A stretch of DNA of 64,000 nt. It comes from Limnohabitans sp. 63ED37-2. GTDB taxonomy: Bacteria; Pseudomonadota; Gammaproteobacteria; Burkholderiales; Burkholderiaceae_C. Made by a program: the position numbers and the translations under genes. This document shows positions 24,971 through 33,797 of this stretch, in pieces (position 1 is the first letter of the stretch; every line of letters starts with the position of its first letter). The notes under the pieces are model-generated. The model had not been told where the DNA came from. It did no database searches and was given only the letters and a program-made list of their open reading frames with translations. Location of the stretch: contig NZ_CP011774.1 in the NCBI RefSeq assembly GCF_001412535.1, positions 119,501 through 183,500 on the forward strand, read 5' to 3'.

Positions 24971-25658
24971 ATGAAAAAAGTAAAAAATAAAAAATATACG
25001 AACATAAAATTAATAATTACTTTTCGGCAACACAAAAAATACTCAAATTGATGCCAATTTTTCGGATCGTGTACTGTAAATAGGCTGCGGCTCAGGACAA
25101 ACTCTTGAGTTACTCAAACACCGAAAGCTCTGCGAGAAAACGGTTAGAATTGAGCTGTTTGAAAAGGCAGCTGAAAATGAACGCACACGTGTTGATGCGA
25201 GATCAAACATCGGGGCAAGGACAAGCGGCTGACCGATGAAGACGAATTGGGTCAATTTGATTCTTATGCTAGATGTGCCAGAGCACCTGGTTGATCCTTG
25301 GAATGTGCTGCGTCGTATACAAAATATTCATTTAAAACCAGGTGGCAAAATGATTATTTCGTTGCTTAACGCCCGACATTTCACCTATGTGATGCCATTG
25401 ATGCTGTACGGTGAATTTAGTTATCAAGAACGCGGCATTCTTGATAAAACACATCTTCGATTCTTTAAGCGGAAATCAGGCACAAAAATGCTTCGTGATG
25501 CTGGCCTTTCAATTGAAAAGGTCAAATGTACAAGTCTTGATAAATCGTTGAATAGTGGCAAGTTGAATGCATTAACTCTAGGAATTTTCTCAGAGTTCCT
25601 GACAAGTCAATTCATTTATCTGGCCAGTCCAGACCAAGCGCAAGGCAAAAACAGGTGA
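24971..25658 (+). pseudogene. Class I SAM-dependent methyltransferase, decayed
   Basis: The C-terminal half (25236-25658) reads cleanly from the post-motif region ILMLDVPEHLVDPW through LKPGGKMIISL, NARHF and GILDKTHLRFF, as in methyltransferases of polysaccharide clusters. Upstream, the SAM-binding motif IGCGSGQTLELL appears in another frame at about 25077-25112, directly after a TAA stop, and a still earlier part (YFSATQKILKLMP) is in a third frame. Between the halves, 25198-25243 matches the IS5-like transposase fragment at 41642-41687 with three mismatches. The gene has at least one nonsense codon, two frame changes and an IS-derived insert, so it should be dead. The 24940-25070 DNA is strongly AT-rich. 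Confidence 0.8.
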
Positions 25659-26926
25659 GGGTATCGCACATTGCATGGAACTTGGCAGGCTTGTCAGTGC
25701 CACTGCTTGTGGCTGCCGTTACAGTACCAGCTCTCCTTGATACATTGGATAAAGAAAAGTTTGGCCTCTTGGCATTGGCGTGGGGTCTTATCGGTTACGC
25801 CGGTGCACTCGATCTTGGCCTTGGGAGAGCCCTGACACAAATGGTGGCCAGTTTGCGTGGCGAACGCAGGCTGGTGGAGATTCCTGATACTTTGGCAACA
25901 GCAAGCCGTATAACCTTTGTGATCGGTCTTATTGCCGGTACCCTGATTGCTTTGTTTGCCTTGCTGGGTGGTGCCAGCATGATTCGAACCGAAAGCACAC
26001 CTGAAGCAGAAATACAGTTTGCCATTTTTTTGCTAGCGATCGCATTGCCTGCACAAGCCATGAGCGCAACCTACAAGGGGCTAAATGAAGCTTTCATGAA
26101 CTTTAAAGGTATTAGCTATTTGCGTGCGGTACTTGGCATTATAAATTTTGCAGGTCCGTATGCTGTTTCATTTTTCACCACTCAACTGCATTGGCTTGTT
26201 TCTTCCTTAGTTATCAGTCGGATTATCTCGCTTGTCATTTACAAGCATCTTGCAGCGCATTGCCTGCAACGTGAACCCGAAACCCAACAACCTGCAAGTT
26301 ACTCGCCACGTATTGCAAAAAATTTGTTTACGTTCGGTGGTTGGGTCACGGTGAGCAGTGTCATTAGTCCGATCATGGTGCAGTCTGACCGTTTTTTTAT
26401 TGCAGCCATGATCTCTGCAGCGGCTGTAACTACATACGTCTTGCCTTATGAAGTTGTTGTGCAAAGTCTTGTCCTAGTTGGCGCTATTTCAACAGTGATG
26501 TTCCCCGGCTTAAGCAAGCTGATGCAAGAGAAGCCTGATCAATGGCGTGCATATTTTCGAAAATGGTTGCTTCGAGTCGCTGCAATTATGATGTTTGTTT
26601 GTGTTTTTTTGGCGTTATTTTTGCCAATAATATTTAAATTATGGTTGGGTGAAAATATGGATTATGAGTCACTCATTATAGGGCGAATTTTATGCATAGG
26701 TGTATTTTTAAATTCAATAGGCTCTATGTATTATTCTGCTGTACAAGCAAAAGGTCGAGCAGACCTGACTGCAAAAATCCATATTTTTGAGTTGCCAGTT
26801 TATTCTCTTGCTTTGATAATGCTTGCAGTGCATTATGGTTTAAAGGGTGTTGCATGCGCTTGGTCGGGGCGTATGTTGGTGGATTTAATTTTATTATATT
26901 ATTGCAATAGAAAAATTGATAAATAA
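25655..26926 (+). CDS. Polysaccharide flippase (Wzx-like)
   Basis: A 423-residue, strongly hydrophobic protein with about twelve predicted transmembrane helices, of the MOP/oligosaccharide flippase superfamily. The opening NLAGLSVPLLVAAVTVPALLDTLDKEKFGLLALAWGL, split by charged DKE, is typical of Wzx, as is the LDLGLGRALTQMVA segment near residue 52. It would move undecaprenyl-linked repeat units across the inner membrane. The start is GTG 25655, overlapping the end of the methyltransferase pseudogene. The GC content is lower than in the flanking nucleotide-sugar genes, as is common for Wzx. Confidence 0.85.
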   Translation: MRVSHIAWNLAGLSVPLLVAAVTVPALLDTLDKEKFGLLALAWGLIGYAGALDLGLGRALTQMVASLRGERRLVEIPDTLATASRITFVIGLIAGTLIALFALLGGASMIRTESTPEAEIQFAIFLLAIALPAQAMSATYKGLNEAFMNFKGISYLRAVLGIINFAGPYAVSFFTTQLHWLVSSLVISRIISLVIYKHLAAHCLQREPETQQPASYSPRIAKNLFTFGGWVTVSSVISPIMVQSDRFFIAAMISAAAVTTYVLPYEVVVQSLVLVGAISTVMFPGLSKLMQEKPDQWRAYFRKWLLRVAAIMMFVCVFLALFLPIIFKLWLGENMDYESLIIGRILCIGVFLNSIGSMYYSAVQAKGRADLTAKIHIFELPVYSLALIMLAVHYGLKGVACAWSGRMLVDLILLYYCNRKIDK

Positions 26927-28103
26927 AATTCTACTTGCTTATTTGGCTATGCCAATAATATTCCCTAATGCGTTACGAAGTTATTCGGTGCCGATTTTTC
27001 TATTGGTCGGGGTATTTTCGGCAATCGTATCTTATAAAAGTATAGGAAAGGTGCCGATAACAATATATGTGACGATGGCGTTGACTACAGTCATATTTTT
27101 ACTAGTGGGGACATCGGCGGCCTATGCCGACGCGTTATTGTGGATATTATTCGTGTACATAGTATCGCCACTTTTATGGATGTTCTTTTGGAATAGAGTG
27201 CTTGAAAGAAGTGAAATTTATCAAGTGGTCAATATATTAAAAATTTATACTTTACTGGCTTGTCTGTCTATATTTATTTTCATGTATGTTTTTATTAATT
27301 ATGGGTCGGAATATGTTGGAATGTTAATTGATGAGCCAAATGTAGAGTTTTCACAGGGCCGTATCGGGGTGGCCATGCATGTTCTGGGTTCGTTGATATT
27401 TCTTGGGACAGGATTTCTTGCAGTTCCTAATCTGATAAATAAGTGGTTGAGAATTCCACTGATTATCATATTAACAGCCGCAGCGTTGTCATCGGGTCGC
27501 TCAGCTTTGATTTTGGCAGCTGGAATAGGAATTTTTATCAACTTCGCAAGAATGAGTGTTATTGAAAAAGCAAGATTTGCAATGGGATCAATTTTCGTAA
27601 TTTCACTTATTGGTATATTTTTGACGGTACTTTCCAGCTTTTCCGAGGATGAAATTCCAATTGATGTTTTTGAAATATTGTTAAATTTTTTGAATAAAGT
27701 AATTCAAGGCGGAGGTGATGAGAGGGTTATGCAATTGAGCTCTTTGATTGATGGCATCATAGAGTCAAATTTTTTAGGTGTTGGGCATGGTGTAAGTGCT
27801 TTGGTGGTGAGAAATGAGATTAATCCGTGGAAGTATGAATTGCTTTGGGTTTCGACAGTATTTCATGTTGGATTGATTGGTTTTTTTATTTATGCAATTC
27901 CAGTATTATTGGTAGGTTTAACTTTTATAAATTTAAAACGTTTAAAGAAACACAATGATTACGATGTATTTGTTATGGCGGGATTTGTGTCAATTTTATT
28001 GGCGTCGAATACTAATCCTTATTTGCAATCATTTGATTTCCAGTGGATGTTTGTATTCCCATGTGTTTATTTTTATAAGCGATACAGGGCTGAATTGCGA
28101 TGA
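26916..28103 (+). CDS. O-antigen/polysaccharide polymerase-like membrane protein (Wzy candidate)
   Basis: A 395-residue protein with about ten hydrophobic segments and a large loop before the last helices (around residues 245-300, FLNKVIQGGGDERVMQLSSLIDG). This is the topology of Wzy/O-antigen ligase family proteins. Sequence conservation in this family is low, so the call rests on topology and position between wzx and glycosyltransferase genes. The start may be TTG 26916, overlapping wzx, or ATG 26949. It is among the most AT-rich genes of the window, pointing to horizontal origin. Confidence 0.7.
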   Translation: MINKILLAYLAMPIIFPNALRSYSVPIFLLVGVFSAIVSYKSIGKVPITIYVTMALTTVIFLLVGTSAAYADALLWILFVYIVSPLLWMFFWNRVLERSEIYQVVNILKIYTLLACLSIFIFMYVFINYGSEYVGMLIDEPNVEFSQGRIGVAMHVLGSLIFLGTGFLAVPNLINKWLRIPLIIILTAAALSSGRSALILAAGIGIFINFARMSVIEKARFAMGSIFVISLIGIFLTVLSSFSEDEIPIDVFEILLNFLNKVIQGGGDERVMQLSSLIDGIIESNFLGVGHGVSALVVRNEINPWKYELLWVSTVFHVGLIGFFIYAIPVLLVGLTFINLKRLKKHNDYDVFVMAGFVSILLASNTNPYLQSFDFQWMFVFPCVYFYKRYRAELR

Positions 28104-29029
28104 TTGAAGTTGATTGTATAGTTGTTAATTGGAATTCTGGCGAGATATTAACAGATTGTCTGAAATCTCTTGAGAATTTCAACGGGACTTGTAGTTTAAA
28201 CGTGGTTGTTATAGATAATGCCTCTGTAGACGAATCAGAGCAAGTGTCAAGTTTTTTCAGTGATGTCAGATTGGTTTGTGCTGGTGAGAATTTAGGTTTT
28301 GGAAAGGCATGTAATTTGGGTGCAACATTAACAGGGAGCAATTACATTTTATTTTTGAATCCGGATGCAGAGTTATTGCCAGATAGCTTAGAGAAGGCAC
28401 TTGATTTCATGCAAGAACCTAAAAATGCAACTGTTGGAATCTGCGGTGTTCAACTATTGGACGAATCGGGCCATGTTTCCCGCAGCTGCGCACGTTTCCC
28501 AACACCGATAGGTTTTATAGCTCACTCTATTGGCTTAGACCGCTTCTTACCAAAACTTGGCCATTTCATGGCAGAGTGGTCCCACGACTCAACGCAAGTG
28601 GTTGATCATGTCATTGGTGCTTTTTATCTTGTTCGCCGTGAGTTATTCGAGGCAATAGGCGGATTTGACGAGCAATTTTTTGTTTATTTGGAAGATTTAG
28701 ATTTTTCATACAGGGCACATAAAGCAGGTTGGCAAAGTGTTTATTTGGCTGATGTTCAGGCCTTCCATGCGGGCGGTGGCACGTCTAACCAAGTGAAAGC
28801 AAAACGCTTGTTCTATTCTTTGCGCAGTCGGCTGCTTTATGCCTTCAAGCATTTCCATCTGTTCGGGGCCGTGTTGGTTTTCATGACAACATTATTCATA
28901 GAGCCTATCTCACGCAGCGCCTTGGCCATTGGCCGACGTTCATGGTCTTCTTTGGCTGAAACCTGGGAGGGTTATGGCGTGTTATGGCGCTGGCTGCCGC
29001 AGTGGATTTTCAAAGGTGTGACACGGTGA
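28100..29029 (+). CDS. Family 2 glycosyltransferase, rhamnosyltransferase WbbL-like
   Basis: A 309-residue GT-A fold enzyme. It opens with VDCIVVNWNSGEILTDCLKSL, has VVVIDNASVDES near residue 36, the GFGKACNLGA segment, the DxD-like NPDAELLPD near 93 and GAFYLVRRELFEAIGGFDEQFFVYLEDLDFSYR near 172-205, as in WbbL-type rhamnosyltransferases. It would transfer a sugar from a nucleotide donor to the lipid-linked unit at the cytoplasmic face. The 5' third is AT-rich like wzy, whereas from about 28440 on the gene has the higher GC of the downstream genes, suggesting a mosaic join. It overlaps the next gene by GTGA. Confidence 0.85.
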   Translation: MIEVDCIVVNWNSGEILTDCLKSLENFNGTCSLNVVVIDNASVDESEQVSSFFSDVRLVCAGENLGFGKACNLGATLTGSNYILFLNPDAELLPDSLEKALDFMQEPKNATVGICGVQLLDESGHVSRSCARFPTPIGFIAHSIGLDRFLPKLGHFMAEWSHDSTQVVDHVIGAFYLVRRELFEAIGGFDEQFFVYLEDLDFSYRAHKAGWQSVYLADVQAFHAGGGTSNQVKAKRLFYSLRSRLLYAFKHFHLFGAVLVFMTTLFIEPISRSALAIGRRSWSSLAETWEGYGVLWRWLPQWIFKGVTR

Positions 29030-30108
29030 AGCCTTTGCGTGTTTTGTCATTACCGCATTATGGCCAACAAGGTGCGTCCAGCAGGATGCGGTCTTGGCAG
29101 TATTTCCCAGTCATGCGCGAAGCTGGTGTGCATGTTGAAGTTCAGGCCCTCATAGATGATGCAACGCTGTTGGATCGTTACAAAGTCGGGTCATACCGTT
29201 TAGTGTCCGTTTTAAAGCGGTATGCATTGCGCGTTGCTGCGCTTTTTGGCTGTCATCGATATGATTTGCTGTGGATCGAAAAAGAGGCCTTGCCTTGGCT
29301 GCCCTTATGGTTCGAGTTGATCTTGCTGCGCCGAGTGCCCTACGTGCTTGATTTTGATGACGCGGTGTTTCACAACTACGATCAGCATCTCATTGCTTTA
29401 GTTCGTCGGTTGTATGGCTTGCGCCTGGATCGACTCATGGCCAAAGCTGCTTTGGTCATGTGCGGCAATCAATATTTAGCCGATCGTGCCAAGAGTGCGG
29501 GGGCGCAGCGGGTTGAGGTGTTGCCCACTGTCATTGATCTTGTGCGTTACCCCGCACCTGTATGGCCCAATTCGTTGCCGAAGCATGATGTTTCGACCAT
29601 TGTTTGGATCGGGTCGCCAAGTACGGCGCGATATTTGCAAATTCTGCAGAAGCCCTTGCAGTTGCTCGCGCAACGTATGAAGTTTGTGCTTCGCATTATT
29701 GGTGCGGAATTTCACATGCCAGGCGTGCAGGTGGAGTGCGTTCCATGGGCAGAGGCCACAGAGGTGGCGTCCATTGCCGCATGCCACGTTGGCGTCATGC
29801 CTTTGCAGGACTCCGCGTGGGAGCGAGGCAAGTGCGGCTACAAGTTGATTCAGTACATGGCCTGCGGTTTACCGGTAGTGGCCAGCCCTGTAGGGGTGAA
29901 CACTCAAATTGTTGAGCCCGGTGTGAATGGATTTTTGGCTAACAGCGACGGTGAGTGGGTGACAGCTCTTGAGCAGCTTTTGACGCAAGCCCAGTTGCGC
30001 CAGCGCATGGGCATGGCAGGTCGCGCCAAGGTTGAGGCGCAGTATTGCATTCAAAAAACAGGCCCCAAGATGGCCGAGCTTCTTAAAGAAGCAGCCAAGG
30101 GCGCTTGA
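29026..30108 (+). CDS. Glycosyltransferase of the GT1/GT4 type
   Basis: A 360-residue GT-B fold enzyme starting at GTG 29026, which overlaps the previous stop. The N-terminal domain includes LLWIEKEALPWLP and YVLDFDDAVFHNYD near residue 105-120. The C-terminal domain has the SPSTARYLQIL segment, a GVMPLQDSAWERGKCGYKLIQYMACGLPVVASPVGVN block (the E-x7-E region equivalent) and GVNGFLANSDGEW. The substrate cannot be told from sequence. It is one of several glycosyltransferases that assemble the repeat unit. Confidence 0.82.
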   Translation: MKPLRVLSLPHYGQQGASSRMRSWQYFPVMREAGVHVEVQALIDDATLLDRYKVGSYRLVSVLKRYALRVAALFGCHRYDLLWIEKEALPWLPLWFELILLRRVPYVLDFDDAVFHNYDQHLIALVRRLYGLRLDRLMAKAALVMCGNQYLADRAKSAGAQRVEVLPTVIDLVRYPAPVWPNSLPKHDVSTIVWIGSPSTARYLQILQKPLQLLAQRMKFVLRIIGAEFHMPGVQVECVPWAEATEVASIAACHVGVMPLQDSAWERGKCGYKLIQYMACGLPVVASPVGVNTQIVEPGVNGFLANSDGEWVTALEQLLTQAQLRQRMGMAGRAKVEAQYCIQKTGPKMAELLKEAAKGA

Positions 30109-30109
30109 T

Positions 30110-32086
30110 ATGTGTGGATTGACTGGTTTTTGGGGCTCATCTGCGGATGGCCCAGTCATCCAATCGCAATTGCAGCGCATGACGCAACAAATTCAGCACC
30201 GTGGGCCTGACTCAGATGGCCATTGGGTGGACGCGAATGCCGGCATAGCGCTGGGCCACAGGCGTTTGGCCATTGTCGATTTATCGCCAGCTGGGGCGCA
30301 GCCCATGCAGGCGGTCAGTGGTCGCTGGGTGATGGCGTTCAACGGAGAGATTTACAACCACCTGCATCTGCGCGCCGAGTTGGAAAGGTCCTCACTGGCA
30401 CCCGTTTGGCGAGGCCATTCAGACACAGAGACATTGCTGGCCGGGTTTGATGCTTGGGGCATTCGGGCCACCATCGAAAAATGCGTGGGTATGTTCGCCA
30501 TGGCTGTGTGGTGCCGCCAAACGCATAGTCTGACTTTGGTGCGTGACCGCTTGGGCGAAAAGCCGCTTTATTACGGCTGGCAGGGGCAGGGCAGTCAGGC
30601 AGTATTCCTGTTCGGGTCAGAACTCAAGGCCTTGAGTGCGCACCCCGCATTTACGGCAGAGATAGATCGCCAAGCCTTGGGCAGTTACATGCAAAACATG
30701 GCGGTTGGAGGCACGCACAGTATTTATAAAGGCATTCACAAAGTGCCACCGGGCACCATCCTGACGGTGAGCAGCAACAAGCCCGATCCCGTAATGGAGC
30801 GCTACTGGTCTGTAGAGCAAGTCGCTGCGCAGGGCGTGGCCAACCGTTTTACTGGCTCTGCCGCTCAGGCCGTGGATGCACTGGAGGCTTTGTTAAAAGA
30901 CGCCGTAGCACAGCAGATGATGGCGGATGTGCCCTTGGGGGCTTTTTTGTCGGGCGGGGTGGATTCGTCCACCATCGTTGCTCTGATGCAGGCGCAAAGT
31001 TCGCGGCCTGTCAAAACCTTCTCCATCGGTTTTCATGAGAAGGAATACAACGAAGCCGAGCACGCCAGTGTTGTAGCGGGCCATTTGGGCACGGACCACA
31101 CCGACCTTTATGTCACGGCCCAGCAGGCCATGGATGTGATCCCACGTCTGCCCAGTTTGTATGACGAGCCCTTTGCAGATTCGTCGCAAATCCCCACCTT
31201 CCTGGTTAGCCAAATGACGGGCCAGCATGTCAAGGTGGCTTTGTCGGGCGATGCGGGCGACGAGTTGTTTGCGGGTTACAACCGTTATCAGCTAACGGCC
31301 AGTTTGTGGCCCAAACTGTCAAGCATGCCGCAGCCCATGCGCAAGTTGGCGGCATGGGGTTTAACGCGGTTTTCATCGAACACGCTCGACCGCTTTGCCA
31401 GCTATACGCCGCTCGCAAAGCGCTGGTCCGGTGTCGGGGACAAGCTGCACAAAGGCGCTGGCGTCATGGGCGCTGGGTCTATTGCTGATTTGTATCAGAG
31501 CATGGTGGCCATGGGGTGGTCGAAGCCAAGCGCTTTGGTGCGGGGCATGGACGGTGATGCCATTAGTTTGAACATGCCCGATTTGCCAGGCTTGCGAGAT
31601 GTGGAACGCATGATGGCATTCGACTTGTTGAACTATTTGCCGGACGATATTTTGACCAAGGTGGACCGGGCTGCCATGGGCGTTAGCCTAGAGACGAGGG
31701 TGCCGTTCTTGGACCATCGGGTGGTTGAGTTTGCTTGGCGCTTACCCATGGACTACAAGATGCGCCGCGAAAACGGGCGGTCTGTCACCAAATGGGCTTT
31801 GCGCCAAGTGCTGTATCGGCATGTGCCGCAGGCGCTGATCGAGCGGCCCAAAGTGGGCTTTGGTGTGCCGATAGAGCATTGGCTGCGTGGCCCCTTGCGC
31901 GATTGGGCCGAAGACCTGCTGAGCGAAGCGCGCATTAACCGTGATGGTTTTCTAAACCCGAGGCCTGTGCGCCAACGCTGGAAAGAGCATTTAAGTGGCA
32001 AGCGCAATTGGCAGCATTCGATCTGGTGCGTGTTGATGTTTAATTTATGGCTGGATGAGCAAAAGCGTTCGGTGAGTGCCGCATGA
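30110..32086 (+). CDS. asnB: Glutamine-dependent asparagine synthase/amidotransferase
   Basis: A 658-residue AsnB-family enzyme. The N-terminal glutaminase begins MCGLTGF, with Cys2 as the nucleophile after Met removal, and HRGPDSDG plus GHRRLAIVDLSPAG follow. The C-terminal synthase domain has the PP-loop SGGVDSS near residue 281. In polysaccharide clusters this family often amidates uronic acids rather than making asparagine; the upstream tviB/tviC pair would supply such a sugar. ATG 30110 sits two bases after the previous stop. The end overlaps the next gene by ATGA. The enzyme family is certain; the uronamide role is inferred. Confidence 0.9.
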   Translation: MCGLTGFWGSSADGPVIQSQLQRMTQQIQHRGPDSDGHWVDANAGIALGHRRLAIVDLSPAGAQPMQAVSGRWVMAFNGEIYNHLHLRAELERSSLAPVWRGHSDTETLLAGFDAWGIRATIEKCVGMFAMAVWCRQTHSLTLVRDRLGEKPLYYGWQGQGSQAVFLFGSELKALSAHPAFTAEIDRQALGSYMQNMAVGGTHSIYKGIHKVPPGTILTVSSNKPDPVMERYWSVEQVAAQGVANRFTGSAAQAVDALEALLKDAVAQQMMADVPLGAFLSGGVDSSTIVALMQAQSSRPVKTFSIGFHEKEYNEAEHASVVAGHLGTDHTDLYVTAQQAMDVIPRLPSLYDEPFADSSQIPTFLVSQMTGQHVKVALSGDAGDELFAGYNRYQLTASLWPKLSSMPQPMRKLAAWGLTRFSSNTLDRFASYTPLAKRWSGVGDKLHKGAGVMGAGSIADLYQSMVAMGWSKPSALVRGMDGDAISLNMPDLPGLRDVERMMAFDLLNYLPDDILTKVDRAAMGVSLETRVPFLDHRVVEFAWRLPMDYKMRRENGRSVTKWALRQVLYRHVPQALIERPKVGFGVPIEHWLRGPLRDWAEDLLSEARINRDGFLNPRPVRQRWKEHLSGKRNWQHSIWCVLMFNLWLDEQKRSVSAA

Positions 32087-33201
32087 GTATTCTGGTGATT
32101 GCGAGCTTGGCTGAGTCTTTGATCAACTTCAGAGGCCCCTTGCTGGCTGCTTTGCAAGCCAAAGGCATGCAAGTGCATGTGGCCGCCCCCAACCTGCCTG
32201 AGGACAGCGCCGTGCACCAGCAGTTGAAGGCGCTGGGTTATGTGGTGCACAACGTGCCCATGCGTCGCACGGGCACCAACCCGGTGGCCGATGCGTTCAC
32301 CCTGTGGCAGCTTTGGCGGTTGATGCGCAGCATTCAGCCTAGCCATGTGTTGGGCTACACCATCAAGCCGGTCATTTATGGCAGTTTGGCCGCTTGGCTT
32401 GCGGGTGTGCCGCGCCGCTTTGCCTTGATAACGGGGCTTGGTTATGCATTTCAGGGGCAGGCCAAGGCGCTAGGGGGCTTGCGTGCGCTGGTGCAGCGAC
32501 TCTATGGCTTGGCGCTGCGGCGGACGGACAAGGTATTTTTCCAAAACCCGGACGACCAGGCATTGTTCCGCAATTTGGGTTTGTTGCCACCGGGAACGCC
32601 GTCTTGCGTGGTTAACGGTTCGGGGGTGGATGTGGAGGCCTTTGCCGTGGCACCTGTGCCGCCCGTGCCGCATTTTTTGTTGATTGCCCGTTTGTTGGGC
32701 GACAAGGGTGTGCGCGAATACGCGCAGGCCGCGCAGCTCACCCGGGCGCTTTACCCGCAAGCGCGGTTTTCTTTGGTGGGCTGGCTCGATGAAAACCCCG
32801 ACGCCATTGCCCAATCGGAGCTGGATGCTTGGGTGAAGGCGGGAACGCTTGACTTTATGGGCCGCTTGTCTGACGTGCGTCCAGCCATTGAGGCTTGCAG
32901 CGTGTATGTGTTGCCCAGCTACCGCGAGGGAACGCCCCGCACCGTGCTGGAAGCCATGGCGATGGGCCGCGCCGTCATCACCACCGACGCACCCGGCTGC
33001 CGCGAGACTGTGGTCGATGGCGACAACGGTTTTTTGGTGCAAGTCAAGTCGGTGGATGCCTTGGTGGAGGCCATGACCCGTTTCATCACCGACCCCACGT
33101 TGTCTACCCGAATGGGCCAGCGTGGGCGGCAGATAGCCGAAGAAAAGTATGACGTGCACAAGGTGAATGCAGTGATGTTGAAAGAGATGGGTCTGGCGTG
33201 A
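32083..33201 (+). CDS. Family 4 glycosyltransferase, PglA-like
   Basis: A 372-residue GT-B enzyme. The N-terminal part contains HVLGYTIKPVIYGSLAAWL and ALITGLGYAFQG, a signature shared with PglA-type enzymes that add N-acetylhexosamine to undecaprenyl-diphospho-bacillosamine. The C-terminal half has PSYREGTPRTVLEAMAMGRAVITTDAPGCRETV, split here, with the E-x7-E donor-binding glutamates. The neighbouring sugar transferase (PglC-like) and the PglF-like dehydratase make the Pgl parallel stronger. It is coupled at both ends by 4-base overlaps. Confidence 0.86.
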   Translation: MSILVIASLAESLINFRGPLLAALQAKGMQVHVAAPNLPEDSAVHQQLKALGYVVHNVPMRRTGTNPVADAFTLWQLWRLMRSIQPSHVLGYTIKPVIYGSLAAWLAGVPRRFALITGLGYAFQGQAKALGGLRALVQRLYGLALRRTDKVFFQNPDDQALFRNLGLLPPGTPSCVVNGSGVDVEAFAVAPVPPVPHFLLIARLLGDKGVREYAQAAQLTRALYPQARFSLVGWLDENPDAIAQSELDAWVKAGTLDFMGRLSDVRPAIEACSVYVLPSYREGTPRTVLEAMAMGRAVITTDAPGCRETVVDGDNGFLVQVKSVDALVEAMTRFITDPTLSTRMGQRGRQIAEEKYDVHKVNAVMLKEMGLA

Positions 33202-33797
33202 AGCGAGTGTTTGATTTGTTGGCTTCGGCCTTGGGCTTGTTGATCTTGTCCGTACCTTTGACCGTGCTTGCTTGGCAGGTGCGCCGCAAGCTGGGCAGTC
33301 CGGTGCTGTTCACCCAAGTGCGCCCGGGCTTGCATGGCAAGCCGTTTTGCATGGTCAAGTTCCGCACCATGACGGATGCACGCGACGCCAGCGGCGGTTT
33401 GCTGCCCGATGCGCAGCGGCTCACGCCCTTTGGCCGCTTTTTGCGTGCCAGCAGCTTGGACGAGCTGCCCGAGTTGTGGAATGTGTTGCGCGGTGAGATG
33501 AGCTTGGTGGGGCCGCGCCCATTGCTCATGGAGTATTTGCCGCTCTATTCGCCTGCACAGGCTCGCCGCCACGAGGTGCGCCCGGGCATCACGGGTTGGG
33601 CGCAGGTCAACGGCCGCAACGCCATCAGCTGGGCCGACAAGTTTGCGCTTGACGTTTGGTATGTGGATAACCGCAGCCTGTGGCTGGATGTGCGCATCTT
33701 GTGGCTGACGGTGCGCAAGGTGCTGGTTCGTGATGGCATCAGCGCCCCCGGCGATGCGACGATGCCCAAGTTTGAAGGTATCAATGAAAACAAATAA
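33198..33797 (+). CDS. Initiating sugar-phosphate transferase (PglC/WcaJ-type)
   Basis: A 199-residue bacterial sugar transferase. One N-terminal reentrant hydrophobic helix (LLASALGLLILSVPLTVLA) is followed by the cytoplasmic catalytic domain: MVKFRTMTDARD, RFLRASSLDELPELWNVLRGEMSLVGPRPLL (split here) and HEVRPGITGWAQVNGRN. The short length, without extra membrane helices, is that of PglC. It transfers a sugar phosphate from a UDP-sugar to undecaprenyl phosphate and so starts the repeat unit. GTG 33198 overlaps the previous stop. The substrate may be the 4-amino sugar made by the PglF- and DegT-like enzymes. Confidence 0.92.
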   Translation: MKRVFDLLASALGLLILSVPLTVLAWQVRRKLGSPVLFTQVRPGLHGKPFCMVKFRTMTDARDASGGLLPDAQRLTPFGRFLRASSLDELPELWNVLRGEMSLVGPRPLLMEYLPLYSPAQARRHEVRPGITGWAQVNGRNAISWADKFALDVWYVDNRSLWLDVRILWLTVRKVLVRDGISAPGDATMPKFEGINENK

